Below, in pieces: positions 1 through 6,654 of a DNA stretch of 9,843 nucleotides. The notes beneath the pieces are model-generated. The model searched no databases and was not told where the DNA came from. It saw only the letters and a list, made by a program, of their open reading frames with translations. The first letter of the stretch is position 1; every line of letters begins with the position of its first letter. The DNA comes from Devosia sp. (lineage in GTDB: Bacteria; Pseudomonadota; Alphaproteobacteria; Rhizobiales; Devosiaceae), in the NCBI GenBank assembly GCA_028290245.1, contig JAQGKG010000319.1, forward strand, positions 1-9,843, in the 5' to 3' direction. A program made the translations under genes and the position numbers.

Positions 1-779
1 AAGATGAAGGCAATCCGCCGCTTTGCCAGCTCGTCGGCAACGTAGCCAAAGATTGCCCGAGGATTGCTGTCCCCCATGTCATGCTCCTCGCCACGCGGTC
101 GCAGATGGACGCCGATGCGATCAGCACCCCAGACCTCGATCACTGCATCAACGATTTCGAGGAGGAACCTGGCGCGGTTCTCAACTGAACCGCCATAGCG
201 ATCGGTCCGCTTGTTGGTCTTGTCCTGAAGAAATTGGTCGATGAGATAGCCATTGGCGGCATGAAGCTCGACCCCGTCAAAGCCGGCGGCTTTCGCCCGC
301 TCGGCACCGCGACGGAAGTCCTCTACGATCCCTTGTACTTCATCCGTCTCCAAAGCCCATGGAACAGGATGCGGGCGTTTGGGCCGCAATTCCGAGACAT
401 GACCGGCTGCAGCGATAGCGCTTGGCGCTACGGGGAGCCGGCCACCGAGCAGCTCGGGGTCCGAGATGCGGCCAACGTGCCAAAGCTGAAGGAACATGCG
501 ACCGCAGACTGCGTGGACCTCTCGCGTAACGCGTTGCCAACCTTCGACTTGGGCATCGTTCCAAATACCGGGTGTACCCCTATAGCCGACGCCTTGTGGC
601 GATACCGAGGTCGCCTCGCTCAGGATCAATCCTGCACCGGCCCGTTGGCGGTACTACTCCGCCATCATGGCGTTCGGCACGCGCTCGACGCCAGCACGCT
701 TGCGGGTGAGCGGGGCCATAATAATGCGGTTTGGCAGGGTGAGAGCACCAACCTTCAGCGGGTCGAACAATCGGGACAT
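1..779 (-). pseudogene. Old Yellow Enzyme family NAD(P)H:flavin oxidoreductase (alkene/xenobiotic reductase), partial, interrupted by in-frame TAG
   Basis: Translating the minus strand from ATG 779-777 gives an FMN-dependent ene-reductase of the NemA/PETN-reductase type, which reduces activated C=C bonds and nitro-esters in the cytosol. Visible marks are MSRLFDPLKVG at the N-terminus, APLTR (residues 22-26), FLQLWHVGR near 96-104, the substrate-binding pair H173/N176 with Y178 in HAANGYLIDQF, and RYGGSVENR near 194-202. The frame is open to the left edge (259 codons; the family has about 360), apart from one stop at codon 42 (TAG, 656-654). The family motif there is MAEYYRQRA, so a Tyr TAC has become TAG. 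No in-frame ATG or GTG follows until codon 95, inside the barrel, so reinitiation would not rescue the enzyme. A good Shine-Dalgarno (AGGAGT, plus-strand 785-790) sits 5 bases before the ATG. The gene diverges from a LysR regulator. Family identity is certain. Whether it is a true pseudogene or a base-call error is open. Confidence 0.9.
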
Positions 780-886
780 CTGATACTCCTGTGTGTGAGC
801 CCCATATGGGCGCAGGCGGCTTCAGCGACAATTGTGCTTATGGGCGTCACACCGTAGACCTGAGGTCGACAATCGAGGAACGAGCG
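780..886. promoter_or_regulatory. Divergent OYE / LysR control region with two palindromes
   Basis: This 107-bp gap separates the reductase start from the LysR start. It holds a perfect 10-bp palindrome CCCATATGGG (801-810) and a perfect 8-bp palindrome ACAATTGT (828-835). On the minus strand TTGTCG, 17 bases, then CATATG makes a weak sigma70-like promoter for the reductase, with its -10 inside the first palindrome. On the plus strand TTGTGC, 17 bases, then TAGACC could serve the regulator. The two -35 elements overlap in the second palindrome. LysR proteins usually bind such divergent gaps. The promoter and operator assignments are inferred by eye. Confidence 0.4.
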
Positions 887-1795
887 ATGGCTCTCAGGAA
901 TGCATTTGCTGGAACTGAAGTCTTCATCAGCACGGTTAAGGCGGGCTCGTTCACGGCTGCTGCCACTCAGCTTGGCGTTACCAAATCTGCGGTGACCAAG
1001 GCTGTGACGCAGCTTGAAGGGCGGCTCGGCGTCAAGCTGCTGCATCGCACAACACGGCGACTTTCCCTCACACCGGAGGGCGCCGCATTCTTCGAGCAGG
1101 CCGAAGCCTCGCTTGATCAACTCTGTGCCGCCGAAGACGCCGCTCGGTCCCAGGCAAGTACAGTGCGAGGACTGTTACGGATCGACATGCCGGCGGCATT
1201 CGGGCGTCGCGTCGCCATGCCAATCCTCATGGACGTCTTGAAGGCTCATCCTGATCTGCGTCTGGCCGCCAGCTTCTCTGATAGGGTCATTGATCCGGTG
1301 GAGGAAGGCGTGGACCTGTGTCTCAGATTTGGCGAGTTGCCGGACCGTAGTGACATTATGGCTCGTCGACTTGGATCCCAGCGCCTCGTCATATGTGCGT
1401 CGCCGAGCTACCTGGCTGCTGCTGGAACCCCATCAGACCTCGATGGTTTGCAACATCACTCCTGCATTCTTGGCAGCCGTCCGGAAAAGCCTGTCTCCTG
1501 GCGCGTTGTTGATGACCAGGGTAGAGCCCGGTCCCTTGATCCACCGGCAACTCACTTGGTGAGCGATGGAGAGGCCGTGATCACCATGGCCTTGGCTGGT
1601 TTTGGCTTGTGCCAGATGCCTCAGTCATTAGTTCGAGCCCACATCGGCAGCGGCGAGTTGAAGGTAGTGCTGCCGGATCGCTGTCGAGCGGGGTCACCGT
1701 TCAACGCTCTTTGGCCGGCAACACGGAGGGTGCTTCCCAAAGTTCGAGTAGTTGTCGACGAGCTTGTCCGGCGTGCTGAGGCTGGGCAGCTGTAG
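887..1795 (+). CDS. LysR-type transcriptional regulator
   Basis: This is a 302-residue LysR-family DNA-binding regulator, the usual length for the family. The winged helix-turn-helix covers about residues 5-63, with SFTAAATQLGVTKSAVTKAV as the core and LLHRTTRRLSLTPEG as the wing. A linker helix and a periplasmic-binding-like effector domain (about 88-295) follow. The start at 887 is preferred over an in-frame ATG at 791 because GAGGA (875-879) is 7 bases upstream and the protein begins just before the HTH, as in homologues; the extra 32 upstream residues look non-coding. It belongs to the large group with RGLLRIDMPAAFGRR-like effector domains that often sit beside SDR or flavin reductase genes. 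It is divergent from the OYE gene, so that gene is the most likely target. The effector is unknown. Confidence 0.93.
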   Translation: MALRNAFAGTEVFISTVKAGSFTAAATQLGVTKSAVTKAVTQLEGRLGVKLLHRTTRRLSLTPEGAAFFEQAEASLDQLCAAEDAARSQASTVRGLLRIDMPAAFGRRVAMPILMDVLKAHPDLRLAASFSDRVIDPVEEGVDLCLRFGELPDRSDIMARRLGSQRLVICASPSYLAAAGTPSDLDGLQHHSCILGSRPEKPVSWRVVDDQGRARSLDPPATHLVSDGEAVITMALAGFGLCQMPQSLVRAHIGSGELKVVLPDRCRAGSPFNALWPATRRVLPKVRVVVDELVRRAEAGQL

Positions 1796-1873
1796 CGGGC
1801 TATTGCCTACTTGGGGGTGGGAACCTGCCGGTCCGCTGCCAGAACCAGCAGCCGAGAGACAGACCTTGGCTGG

Positions 1874-2272
1874 TCATTTCCCTGCGTACTGCTCGTCAGT
1901 CACGTGCTCCAACCAATCAACCTGCTTACCGTCTACAGCTTCCTGAATGGCAATATGCGTCATGGCAGTTGAAGGCGCTGCACCGTGCCAATGCTTCCCT
2001 TCTGGTTCAAACCAGACCGTGTCCCCAGGCTGGACTTCCTCTATCAGACCACCTTCGCGCTGCACCAGACCGGCGCCTGCTGTGATAATCAGCGCCTGTC
2101 CAGCAGGGTGCGTATGCCAGGCAGTTCGGGCGCCTGGTTCAAAGGTCACTGCATTGCCCGCTGCCGAGCCAGGAGAGGTCGAGGTGTAGAGCTGGTCGAT
2201 GCGGACCGTCCCGGTAAACCAGTCAGTTGGTCCTTTGCCCGACGCCTGAGTGCCTGCGCGTTTGATCTGCAT
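1874..2272 (-). CDS. Small cupin protein of the Mn-dependent hydroxynitrile-lyase-like family
   Basis: This is a 132-residue single-domain cupin. It closely resembles, from memory of the family, the manganese cupin hydroxynitrile lyase of Granulicella tundricola, including DWFTGTVRID, VTFEPGARTAWHTHP, PGDTVWFEP, KHWHGA and TDEQY. The metal ligands of that enzyme (H53, H55, Q59, H94) and the second-shell H96, H106 and Q110 all occur at the same residue numbers here. Most genomic relatives have no known cyanohydrin role and are annotated simply as cupin or carboxymuconolactone-associated proteins, so the natural substrate is unknown. A Shine-Dalgarno AAGGA lies 7 bases before the ATG. It starts 16 bp after the stop of the SDR at 2289-3059 and is very probably cotranscribed with it. 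It ends convergently with the LysR gene. Confidence 0.92.
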   Translation of the reverse strand: MQIKRAGTQASGKGPTDWFTGTVRIDQLYTSTSPGSAAGNAVTFEPGARTAWHTHPAGQALIITAGAGLVQREGGLIEEVQPGDTVWFEPEGKHWHGAAPSTAMTHIAIQEAVDGKQVDWLEHVTDEQYAGK

Positions 2273-2288
2273 GATGATTTCCTTCTCG

Positions 2289-3059
2289 TCAGAAACTAAG
2301 GGTTATCCCGGTCAGCTCGGCGCAGAGCACCAAAAGCTGATCCTGCGCCTGCTGGTTCATTGTACCTTCGCTTGGTTTGGTCACGGTCATGTGGTGCAGG
2401 TACTGCCCGGAAAGTTCGGACAACGGCCCTGCATCGCCACCGACCAAGCCAACCTGCGTGGCGGCGCCTGCTTTCAGGTCGTCCGGGGCACCTTGGCCCC
2501 CCATTCGGGTCGGCACCCAACCTGGGTCGACAGCATTGCTGAACACTTGCGGGTTAAGGCGAGCAATGGCGAAGGCAAGCGCAGTGACAAAGAACTTGCT
2601 TTCAGAATAGGCCTGCGATCCGTTCCAGGCACGTTTTTGCCACAAGATATCGTCCCAGTTGGGCCTGACCCGGTGCATGCTGGAACTGAGGTAGACCAGT
2701 CGTGCCGGCCTGTTGATTTTGGCGGTGAGGATATAGGGCGCCAGCACGTTGACGGCAAAGGTGTCGGGAAGGTCCTCGACAGTACGCCGCGTCAACCCAC
2801 CATATCCGGCGCCGGCATTATGGATCACCGCGTCCATTGGCCCAAGGTCGTTCACCTGTGCAGCGACCTGCAAGGTTTCATCAATGCTGCTCAGGTCGCC
2901 AATGACGATTTGAGGATTGCCGGGAAGCTCGTCCCTCAGCTCGTCCGCACGCGTAGCATTGCGGGCATGGAAGATCACTTGATGGCCGCGTTCCAGTAAC
3001 TGGGTGCCAGCAATCAGGCCAAGGCCGGTGGTCGAGCCAGTTATGAAGATGCGGCCCAT
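2289..3059 (-). CDS. Classical short-chain dehydrogenase/reductase (SDR)
   Basis: This is a 256-residue cytosolic NAD(P)-dependent oxidoreductase with a Rossmann fold. The cofactor-binding motif TGSTTGLG is at residues 7-14, HNAGAG at 80-85, the catalytic serine region LSSS at 124-127, the YSESK active site at 151-155 (Y151, K155), and the DPGW segment at 178-181. Basic residues after beta-2 (HARN, 31-34) hint at NADPH preference, which is an inference. The length is normal and the frame is intact. The start has AAGGA 6 bases upstream (leader CGAGAAGGAAAC). The cupin follows after 16 bp, forming a two-gene unit. The substrate cannot be read from the sequence. A hairpin separates it from the SDR remnant upstream, leaving little room for its own promoter. 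Confidence 0.92.
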   Translation of the reverse strand: MGRIFITGSTTGLGLIAGTQLLERGHQVIFHARNATRADELRDELPGNPQIVIGDLSSIDETLQVAAQVNDLGPMDAVIHNAGAGYGGLTRRTVEDLPDTFAVNVLAPYILTAKINRPARLVYLSSSMHRVRPNWDDILWQKRAWNGSQAYSESKFFVTALAFAIARLNPQVFSNAVDPGWVPTRMGGQGAPDDLKAGAATQVGLVGGDAGPLSELSGQYLHHMTVTKPSEGTMNQQAQDQLLVLCAELTGITLSF

Positions 3060-3080
3060 GTTGTTTCCTTCTCGAAGGTG

Positions 3081-3111
3081 AAAGGGGCTTCGTCGAGCGA
3101 AGCCCCTTTTT
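3081..3111. terminator. Strong 12-bp hairpin, probable (bidirectional) Rho-independent terminator
   Basis: AAAGGGGCTTCG (3081-3092) pairs perfectly with CGAAGCCCCTTT (3098-3109) around the loop TCGAG. Read on the plus strand it ends in five T residues; read on the minus strand it ends in only TTTC. The flanking genes are all on the minus strand, where it would terminate the SDR remnant just upstream of the intact SDR. Confidence 0.75.
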
Positions 3112-3118
3112 ACCTGGC

Positions 3119-3409
3119 TTACCAGGGCTGGTTGGCAGGTCCCACAGTGAACTCATTCACCACCGTATCTTCGGGCTGATCGACAGCGAAGCTGACGATG
3201 CTGGCAATGCGCTCTGGCGCAATGCCGTAGGTTTTGTAGAGTCCAGTCATCGTGTCGGACATGCCTTTGTCGCTGATTGTGCTCAACAGCTCGGTGTTGA
3301 CGGCCGCCGGGTAGATCGTCGTGGCACGGATGTTGGTGCCTTCCTGAGCGGCCTCCATGCGGAGCCCCGTCAGAGCCGCGGGTTGCTTTGCAGTCCTAAT
3401 CCTAGACAT
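3119..3409 (-). pseudogene. C-terminal remnant of a second SDR oxidoreductase
   Basis: The 96-residue frame matches the last third of a well-known SDR group: GLRMEAAQEGTNIR (15-28), YPAAVNTELL (33-42), YGIAPERIA (61-69) and a C-terminal NEFTVGPANQPW. Full members have about 245 residues. The Rossmann TGxxxGxG, the NAG motif and the catalytic YxxxK are all absent, so it cannot be an active dehydrogenase. Residues 7-14 (AKQPAALT) still resemble the helix after the active-site lysine (family ATKFAVRALTEGLRM), with a codon missing before GLRM, so the break is at about 3385-3409. Its first ATG overlaps the stop codon of the binding-protein gene as TAATG, which looks like a by-product of the junction and not a designed coupling. 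No N-terminal portion is seen elsewhere in the window. Confidence 0.85.
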
Positions 3410-4197
3410 TATCGAATGCTGAACGGAAAGTACTTGGCATTGATCAAGTTGTAGGTGCCATCCAAAGTGATGGCTGCAAGAGCTCCGTCAAAAGCCTCCC
3501 GCAGGTCTTTGTCTTCTTTACGCACCGCAATACCGGCGCCGTCACCAAAATAGGTAGGGTCCTTGATGTCTCCCCCCCGAAACTGACAGCATTCCCCAGC
3601 CTTCGTGTTCGTCAGCCAGTCATACGCCGCCAACTTGTCTTCGAGGATCACTTCGACCTCGCCATTTGCAAGGCCCTGGTACAGTTCTGGGGATGAACCA
3701 AAAACGGTGATGGTCGAGCCTGAATAGAGATTTTTGACGAACGCCTCCTGCGATGTCGACAGTGTGACGCCAAGCCTTGTGCCGGTGAGGTCAGAAGGCT
3801 CGAAGGACTGGAGGCTTGAGGCCTTGCCAGTGATGAAAACTGAGGGACTATCATAATATCTGGACGTGAAACCCGCTTTCTCGCGGCGTTCGGCGCTCAT
3901 AGACATCGAGGAAACTACGGCATCGTATTTATTGTCGACCAGTCCTTCGATCATGGCGTCCCAGTCTTGCACCATCAGCTCGCACTGTGCTGCCATGGAC
4001 GCACACAATGCATTTGCTATCTCAACGTCAAAGCCCTGCAAGTCTCCCTGGGAATCGAGATAGTTGAAGGGTGGAAAATTGCCTTCGATGGCTATTCGGA
4101 TCGTCGGACTTTGACCGTGAGCCGATTGCGGTGCAGCACAAATACATATGCTGGCGATTAGGCCCGACATGATGGACGCGTATCGCAACTTGATCAT
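3409..4197 (-). CDS. Periplasmic amino-acid-type solute-binding protein (SBP family 3), orphan
   Basis: This 262-residue secreted binding protein has a signal peptide at about residues 1-28 (MIKLRYASIM, then a hydrophobic stretch, ending SAHG before QS). The mature domain begins TIRIAIEGNFPPFNY, followed by the family signature GFDVEIANAL (55-64), WDAMIEGLVDNKYDAVVSSM (79-98) and the ligand-carboxylate arginine R104 in SAERR; E186-D187 lies in the late strand that usually contacts the alpha-amino group. These marks point to a polar amino acid or related amine ligand. The start at 4197 is chosen because GAGGGTGAG directly precedes it and the signal peptide begins there; an in-frame ATG at 4254 adds 19 residues with no signal character. 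No ABC permease or ATPase gene is present. The divergent neighbour is a membrane GGDEF/EAL protein, so a sensory role is plausible. Confidence 0.92.
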   Translation of the reverse strand: MIKLRYASIMSGLIASICICAAPQSAHGQSPTIRIAIEGNFPPFNYLDSQGDLQGFDVEIANALCASMAAQCELMVQDWDAMIEGLVDNKYDAVVSSMSMSAERREKAGFTSRYYDSPSVFITGKASSLQSFEPSDLTGTRLGVTLSTSQEAFVKNLYSGSTITVFGSSPELYQGLANGEVEVILEDKLAAYDWLTNTKAGECCQFRGGDIKDPTYFGDGAGIAVRKEDKDLREAFDGALAAITLDGTYNLINAKYFPFSIR

Positions 4198-4323
4198 CTC
4201 ACCCTCACTCAGCGCGTCCAACGTTTTGGCGCTCACATGAGCACATTGAAGCACTGAATCTACAATTTCTGCTTACGGAGAGCGTGTTGATCCGAGGTTC
4301 ACCGAGAACCGAATGGTAATTGT
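4198..4323. promoter_or_regulatory. Divergent binding-protein / GGDEF-EAL intergenic region
   Basis: These 126 bp must hold the promoters of both divergent genes, or a shared control region. On the plus strand TACAAT (4261-4266) is a good -10 element, with a poor -35 (TGAGCA, 4238-4243) 17 bases upstream. No clear -35/-10 pair was found for the minus strand and no convincing palindrome. The promoter assignment is tentative. Confidence 0.3.
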
Positions 4324-6573
4324 TTGAGCAGATCGTTGGGTGGCATAGACACGGTCGGTCATCCCTTGCTTACTCTCAAATCTATCTGGACATCTTCCAG
4401 GGTCCTGCTGTCACTCATCGCGATAGGCGGCCTAGTCACGCTTGGCCTTGTCCTCGCTTCGGCAGTGTGGGCGAGCCGTGAGAGCGACGTGGCAGCACTC
4501 GACCGCCAGCGAGAGCTGGTAGAAAACCGCCTCCATAAACAAGTGGAGGACGTCGCCTCAGAGCTTGAATTAATGGCCGAGGGCTACGCGAACGTTATTT
4601 TTAGCTCGAATGAAAACGCGAAAATTGATGTGGTCGGTGGTGAGAGTTTCGGCCACATCGTTAGATCAATATTTGGCTATGATCAGGCCTTTGTAGTTTC
4701 GCTAAATGGACAGATGGCGCTCCAGACCGATAGCGAAGCGGCTGGTCGCTACGAATGGATAAGGCCGCTACTCGCGCCTATGCTGCAGCGTGCCACACAG
4801 ACCAGCGCTGATGGCGGTGAACCCGCCCAAATTGTTGAACTGATGCGCCTTGAGGGGCGTCCGTCTTTGGCCGGTGTTGTCCCTATCACTCGGATGACGT
4901 CAGAAACCAGTACTCCAACTCAGCTTTACCTGATTGCATATCGCTACATAGATGGCCCGGCCCTTGATGCTTTCAGCCAGGAGCAAGGTCTCGATGGCGC
5001 CCGCTTTGCCAGAGCCTCTGACCCGGAGGCAAATGAAGTTTCTTTCCAGATCAATGCGACTGGGAGCCAAGAGCCGCTAGGCTTCATCATTTGGACGCCG
5101 GACTTACCAGGCTCCAGGGTGGTCGTTCGCCTGGTGCCTGCGCTTACAACGTCGGCTATTATCGTCGCAGGGCTCCTCGGAGTCTTAATGGTGCTCCTGC
5201 ATCGTTCTCTCTCCGATCTTCAGCAAAGCGAGAGGAAGGCGCGCCACCGATCACTGCATGATATATTGACCGATCTTCCCAACCGCGCGCTGTTTGCCCA
5301 GCGTCTTGGGCAGTGTCTGGAAGACCAGCGTTTAAGCACAAAGCGCTCTTTAGTAGCGTTGGTTGATCTGGACAAGTTCAAGGCAGTCAATGACACGCAT
5401 GGTCACGGAGCAGGCGATGAGCTGATCCAGGCCGTGGCCGTCCGAATATCAGGACTTCTAGGTAACGGTGACATGCTCGCTCGCTTAGGCGGTGACGAAT
5501 TTGCTTTGCTTCTTCCTGATAGAGCCGGGGATGACCGAAGCTATCTCGATCTCTGCAATCGGATTGTTGAGGAACTAAGCAAGCCATTTACGCTCCTCGC
5601 AGGCAAAGCTAACGCCAGCATTAGCTGTTCGATAGGTATCACGACGGTTGGGATCGCTGCCCAATCTGCAAGCGAAGTTCTGCATTTGGCGGACATTGCC
5701 CTCTACGAAGCCAAATCAGCAGGGCGAGGCCGGTGCGTTGAATATTCCGCTAGCATGAACAGAAGCGCAACTTTGCGCGAGGAGCTCAAAACCGACCTCA
5801 GCACCTTGCTCCGACCTTCCGACACGTCTGTTGCCATGAAAGGACAAGGCCTTGAGGTATTCTATCAAACCATCCATCGAGCTGTTGCCGGCGACCACAT
5901 ATCGGGAGCAGAAGCGCTTGTACGCTGGCGACATCCGACGCACGGCCTGCTGACCCCAGACAAGTTCATCTCGCTAGCCGAAGATAGTGGACTGATACTT
6001 GATCTGGGCAGCTTTGTTCTACGGCAGGCGTGCGCTACGGCCGCGCTATGGCAGAACGGCGGTGTAGTTTCCGTCAACGTCTCGCCAATCCAATTGCGCA
6101 GGCCTGAATTTCCCGATGAGGTACTCCACATTCTCGATCAGACCGGGCTGCCACCTAACCGACTTGAACTGGAAGTAACCGAGACTGCTTTGATGGGGGG
6201 CGACGAGTTCCTCGTACAAGCGACTCTCGCGCGACTGAGAGCTCATTGTGTCATGATAGCGCTGGATGACTTCGGGACTGGATACTCGTCACTCAGCCAC
6301 CTCATCATATTTGGCATTGACCGCATCAAAATAGACAGGTCGTTCGTTGCTCTTCTCGGCACCCGCAAAGACGGTGCTGCGATAGTTTCCGCCGTTGTTG
6401 CTCTCAGCCATAGCCTAGGTCTCGCCACGACCGCAGAAGGCGTCGAGACAAACGAGCAGAGAGACTTCCTCATCGCGGCTGGCTGCAGTGACCTTCAGGG
6501 CTTCCTCTTTTCGCGGCCGGTGATCGAACCCGACATGACACTCAAGCCCCCAAAAGCGGCCAGGCCCGCTTAG
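4324..6573 (+). CDS. Membrane-bound CHASE4-like/GGDEF/EAL c-di-GMP synthase-phosphodiesterase
   Basis: This 749-residue inner-membrane protein makes and/or degrades cyclic di-GMP. TM1 is at about residues 26-49, a periplasmic sensor of some 220 residues (50-271, CHASE4-like by layout) follows, then TM2 (272-293), a GGDEF domain (about 308-470) and an EAL domain (about 490-740). The GGDEF signature is intact at 389-393, with D348 as metal ligand, but the inhibitory I-site RxxD is GNGD (380-383), lacking its arginine. The EAL domain keeps every catalytic residue: E530 (EAL), N585, E617, D648-D649 (DDFGTG), K669, E705 and Q725. Both activities therefore look possible. The start is TTG 4324; there is no in-frame ATG before residue 84, and TTG at 4336 or 4366 are alternatives. 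It diverges from an orphan periplasmic binding protein, a likely sensory partner. Confidence 0.93.
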   Translation: MSRSLGGIDTVGHPLLTLKSIWTSSRVLLSLIAIGGLVTLGLVLASAVWASRESDVAALDRQRELVENRLHKQVEDVASELELMAEGYANVIFSSNENAKIDVVGGESFGHIVRSIFGYDQAFVVSLNGQMALQTDSEAAGRYEWIRPLLAPMLQRATQTSADGGEPAQIVELMRLEGRPSLAGVVPITRMTSETSTPTQLYLIAYRYIDGPALDAFSQEQGLDGARFARASDPEANEVSFQINATGSQEPLGFIIWTPDLPGSRVVVRLVPALTTSAIIVAGLLGVLMVLLHRSLSDLQQSERKARHRSLHDILTDLPNRALFAQRLGQCLEDQRLSTKRSLVALVDLDKFKAVNDTHGHGAGDELIQAVAVRISGLLGNGDMLARLGGDEFALLLPDRAGDDRSYLDLCNRIVEELSKPFTLLAGKANASISCSIGITTVGIAAQSASEVLHLADIALYEAKSAGRGRCVEYSASMNRSATLREELKTDLSTLLRPSDTSVAMKGQGLEVFYQTIHRAVAGDHISGAEALVRWRHPTHGLLTPDKFISLAEDSGLILDLGSFVLRQACATAALWQNGGVVSVNVSPIQLRRPEFPDEVLHILDQTGLPPNRLELEVTETALMGGDEFLVQATLARLRAHCVMIALDDFGTGYSSLSHLIIFGIDRIKIDRSFVALLGTRKDGAAIVSAVVALSHSLGLATTAEGVETNEQRDFLIAAGCSDLQGFLFSRPVIEPDMTLKPPKAARPA

Positions 6574-6607
6574 GTGCGCGAAGTCCATGACGCAGTGGAA
6601 AGCGGAA

Positions 6608-6630
6608 TGGCAGCTGTCTGAAAGCTGCCA
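6608..6630. terminator. Hairpin between convergent genes, possible terminator
   Basis: TGGCAGCT (6608-6615) and AGCTGCCA (6623-6630) form a perfect 8-bp stem with a 7-base loop. It lies 34 bp past the stop of the GGDEF/EAL gene and 24 bp past the stop of the convergent SDR. There is no U-tract on either side, so it may be a transcript-end stabiliser or Rho-assisted site. Confidence 0.4.
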
Positions 6631-6654
6631 ATGGATGAAATGCAGCTACTCCAG

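Noticed and set aside
234..857. Long plus-strand open frame (207 codons) at the left end
   Set aside because: It is antisense to the OYE reading frame, whose protein has clear family motifs; the plus-strand product resembles nothing and has no ribosome site.
791..886. N-terminal extension of the LysR regulator from ATG 791
   Set aside because: The extra 32 residues precede the HTH without family support, and a proper ribosome site lies before 887.
1835..1852. GCTGC/GCAGC hairpin after the LysR gene as a terminator
   Set aside because: The stem is only five base pairs with an 8-base loop and no T-tract.
2250..2999. Plus-strand open frame of 249 codons
   Set aside because: It is the antisense shadow of the SDR at 2289-3059, which carries the Rossmann and YxxxK motifs.
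3409..4254. Binding protein starting at ATG 4254
   Set aside because: The 19 extra residues are not signal-like, while ATG 4197 has GAGGGTGAG just upstream and begins a proper signal peptide.
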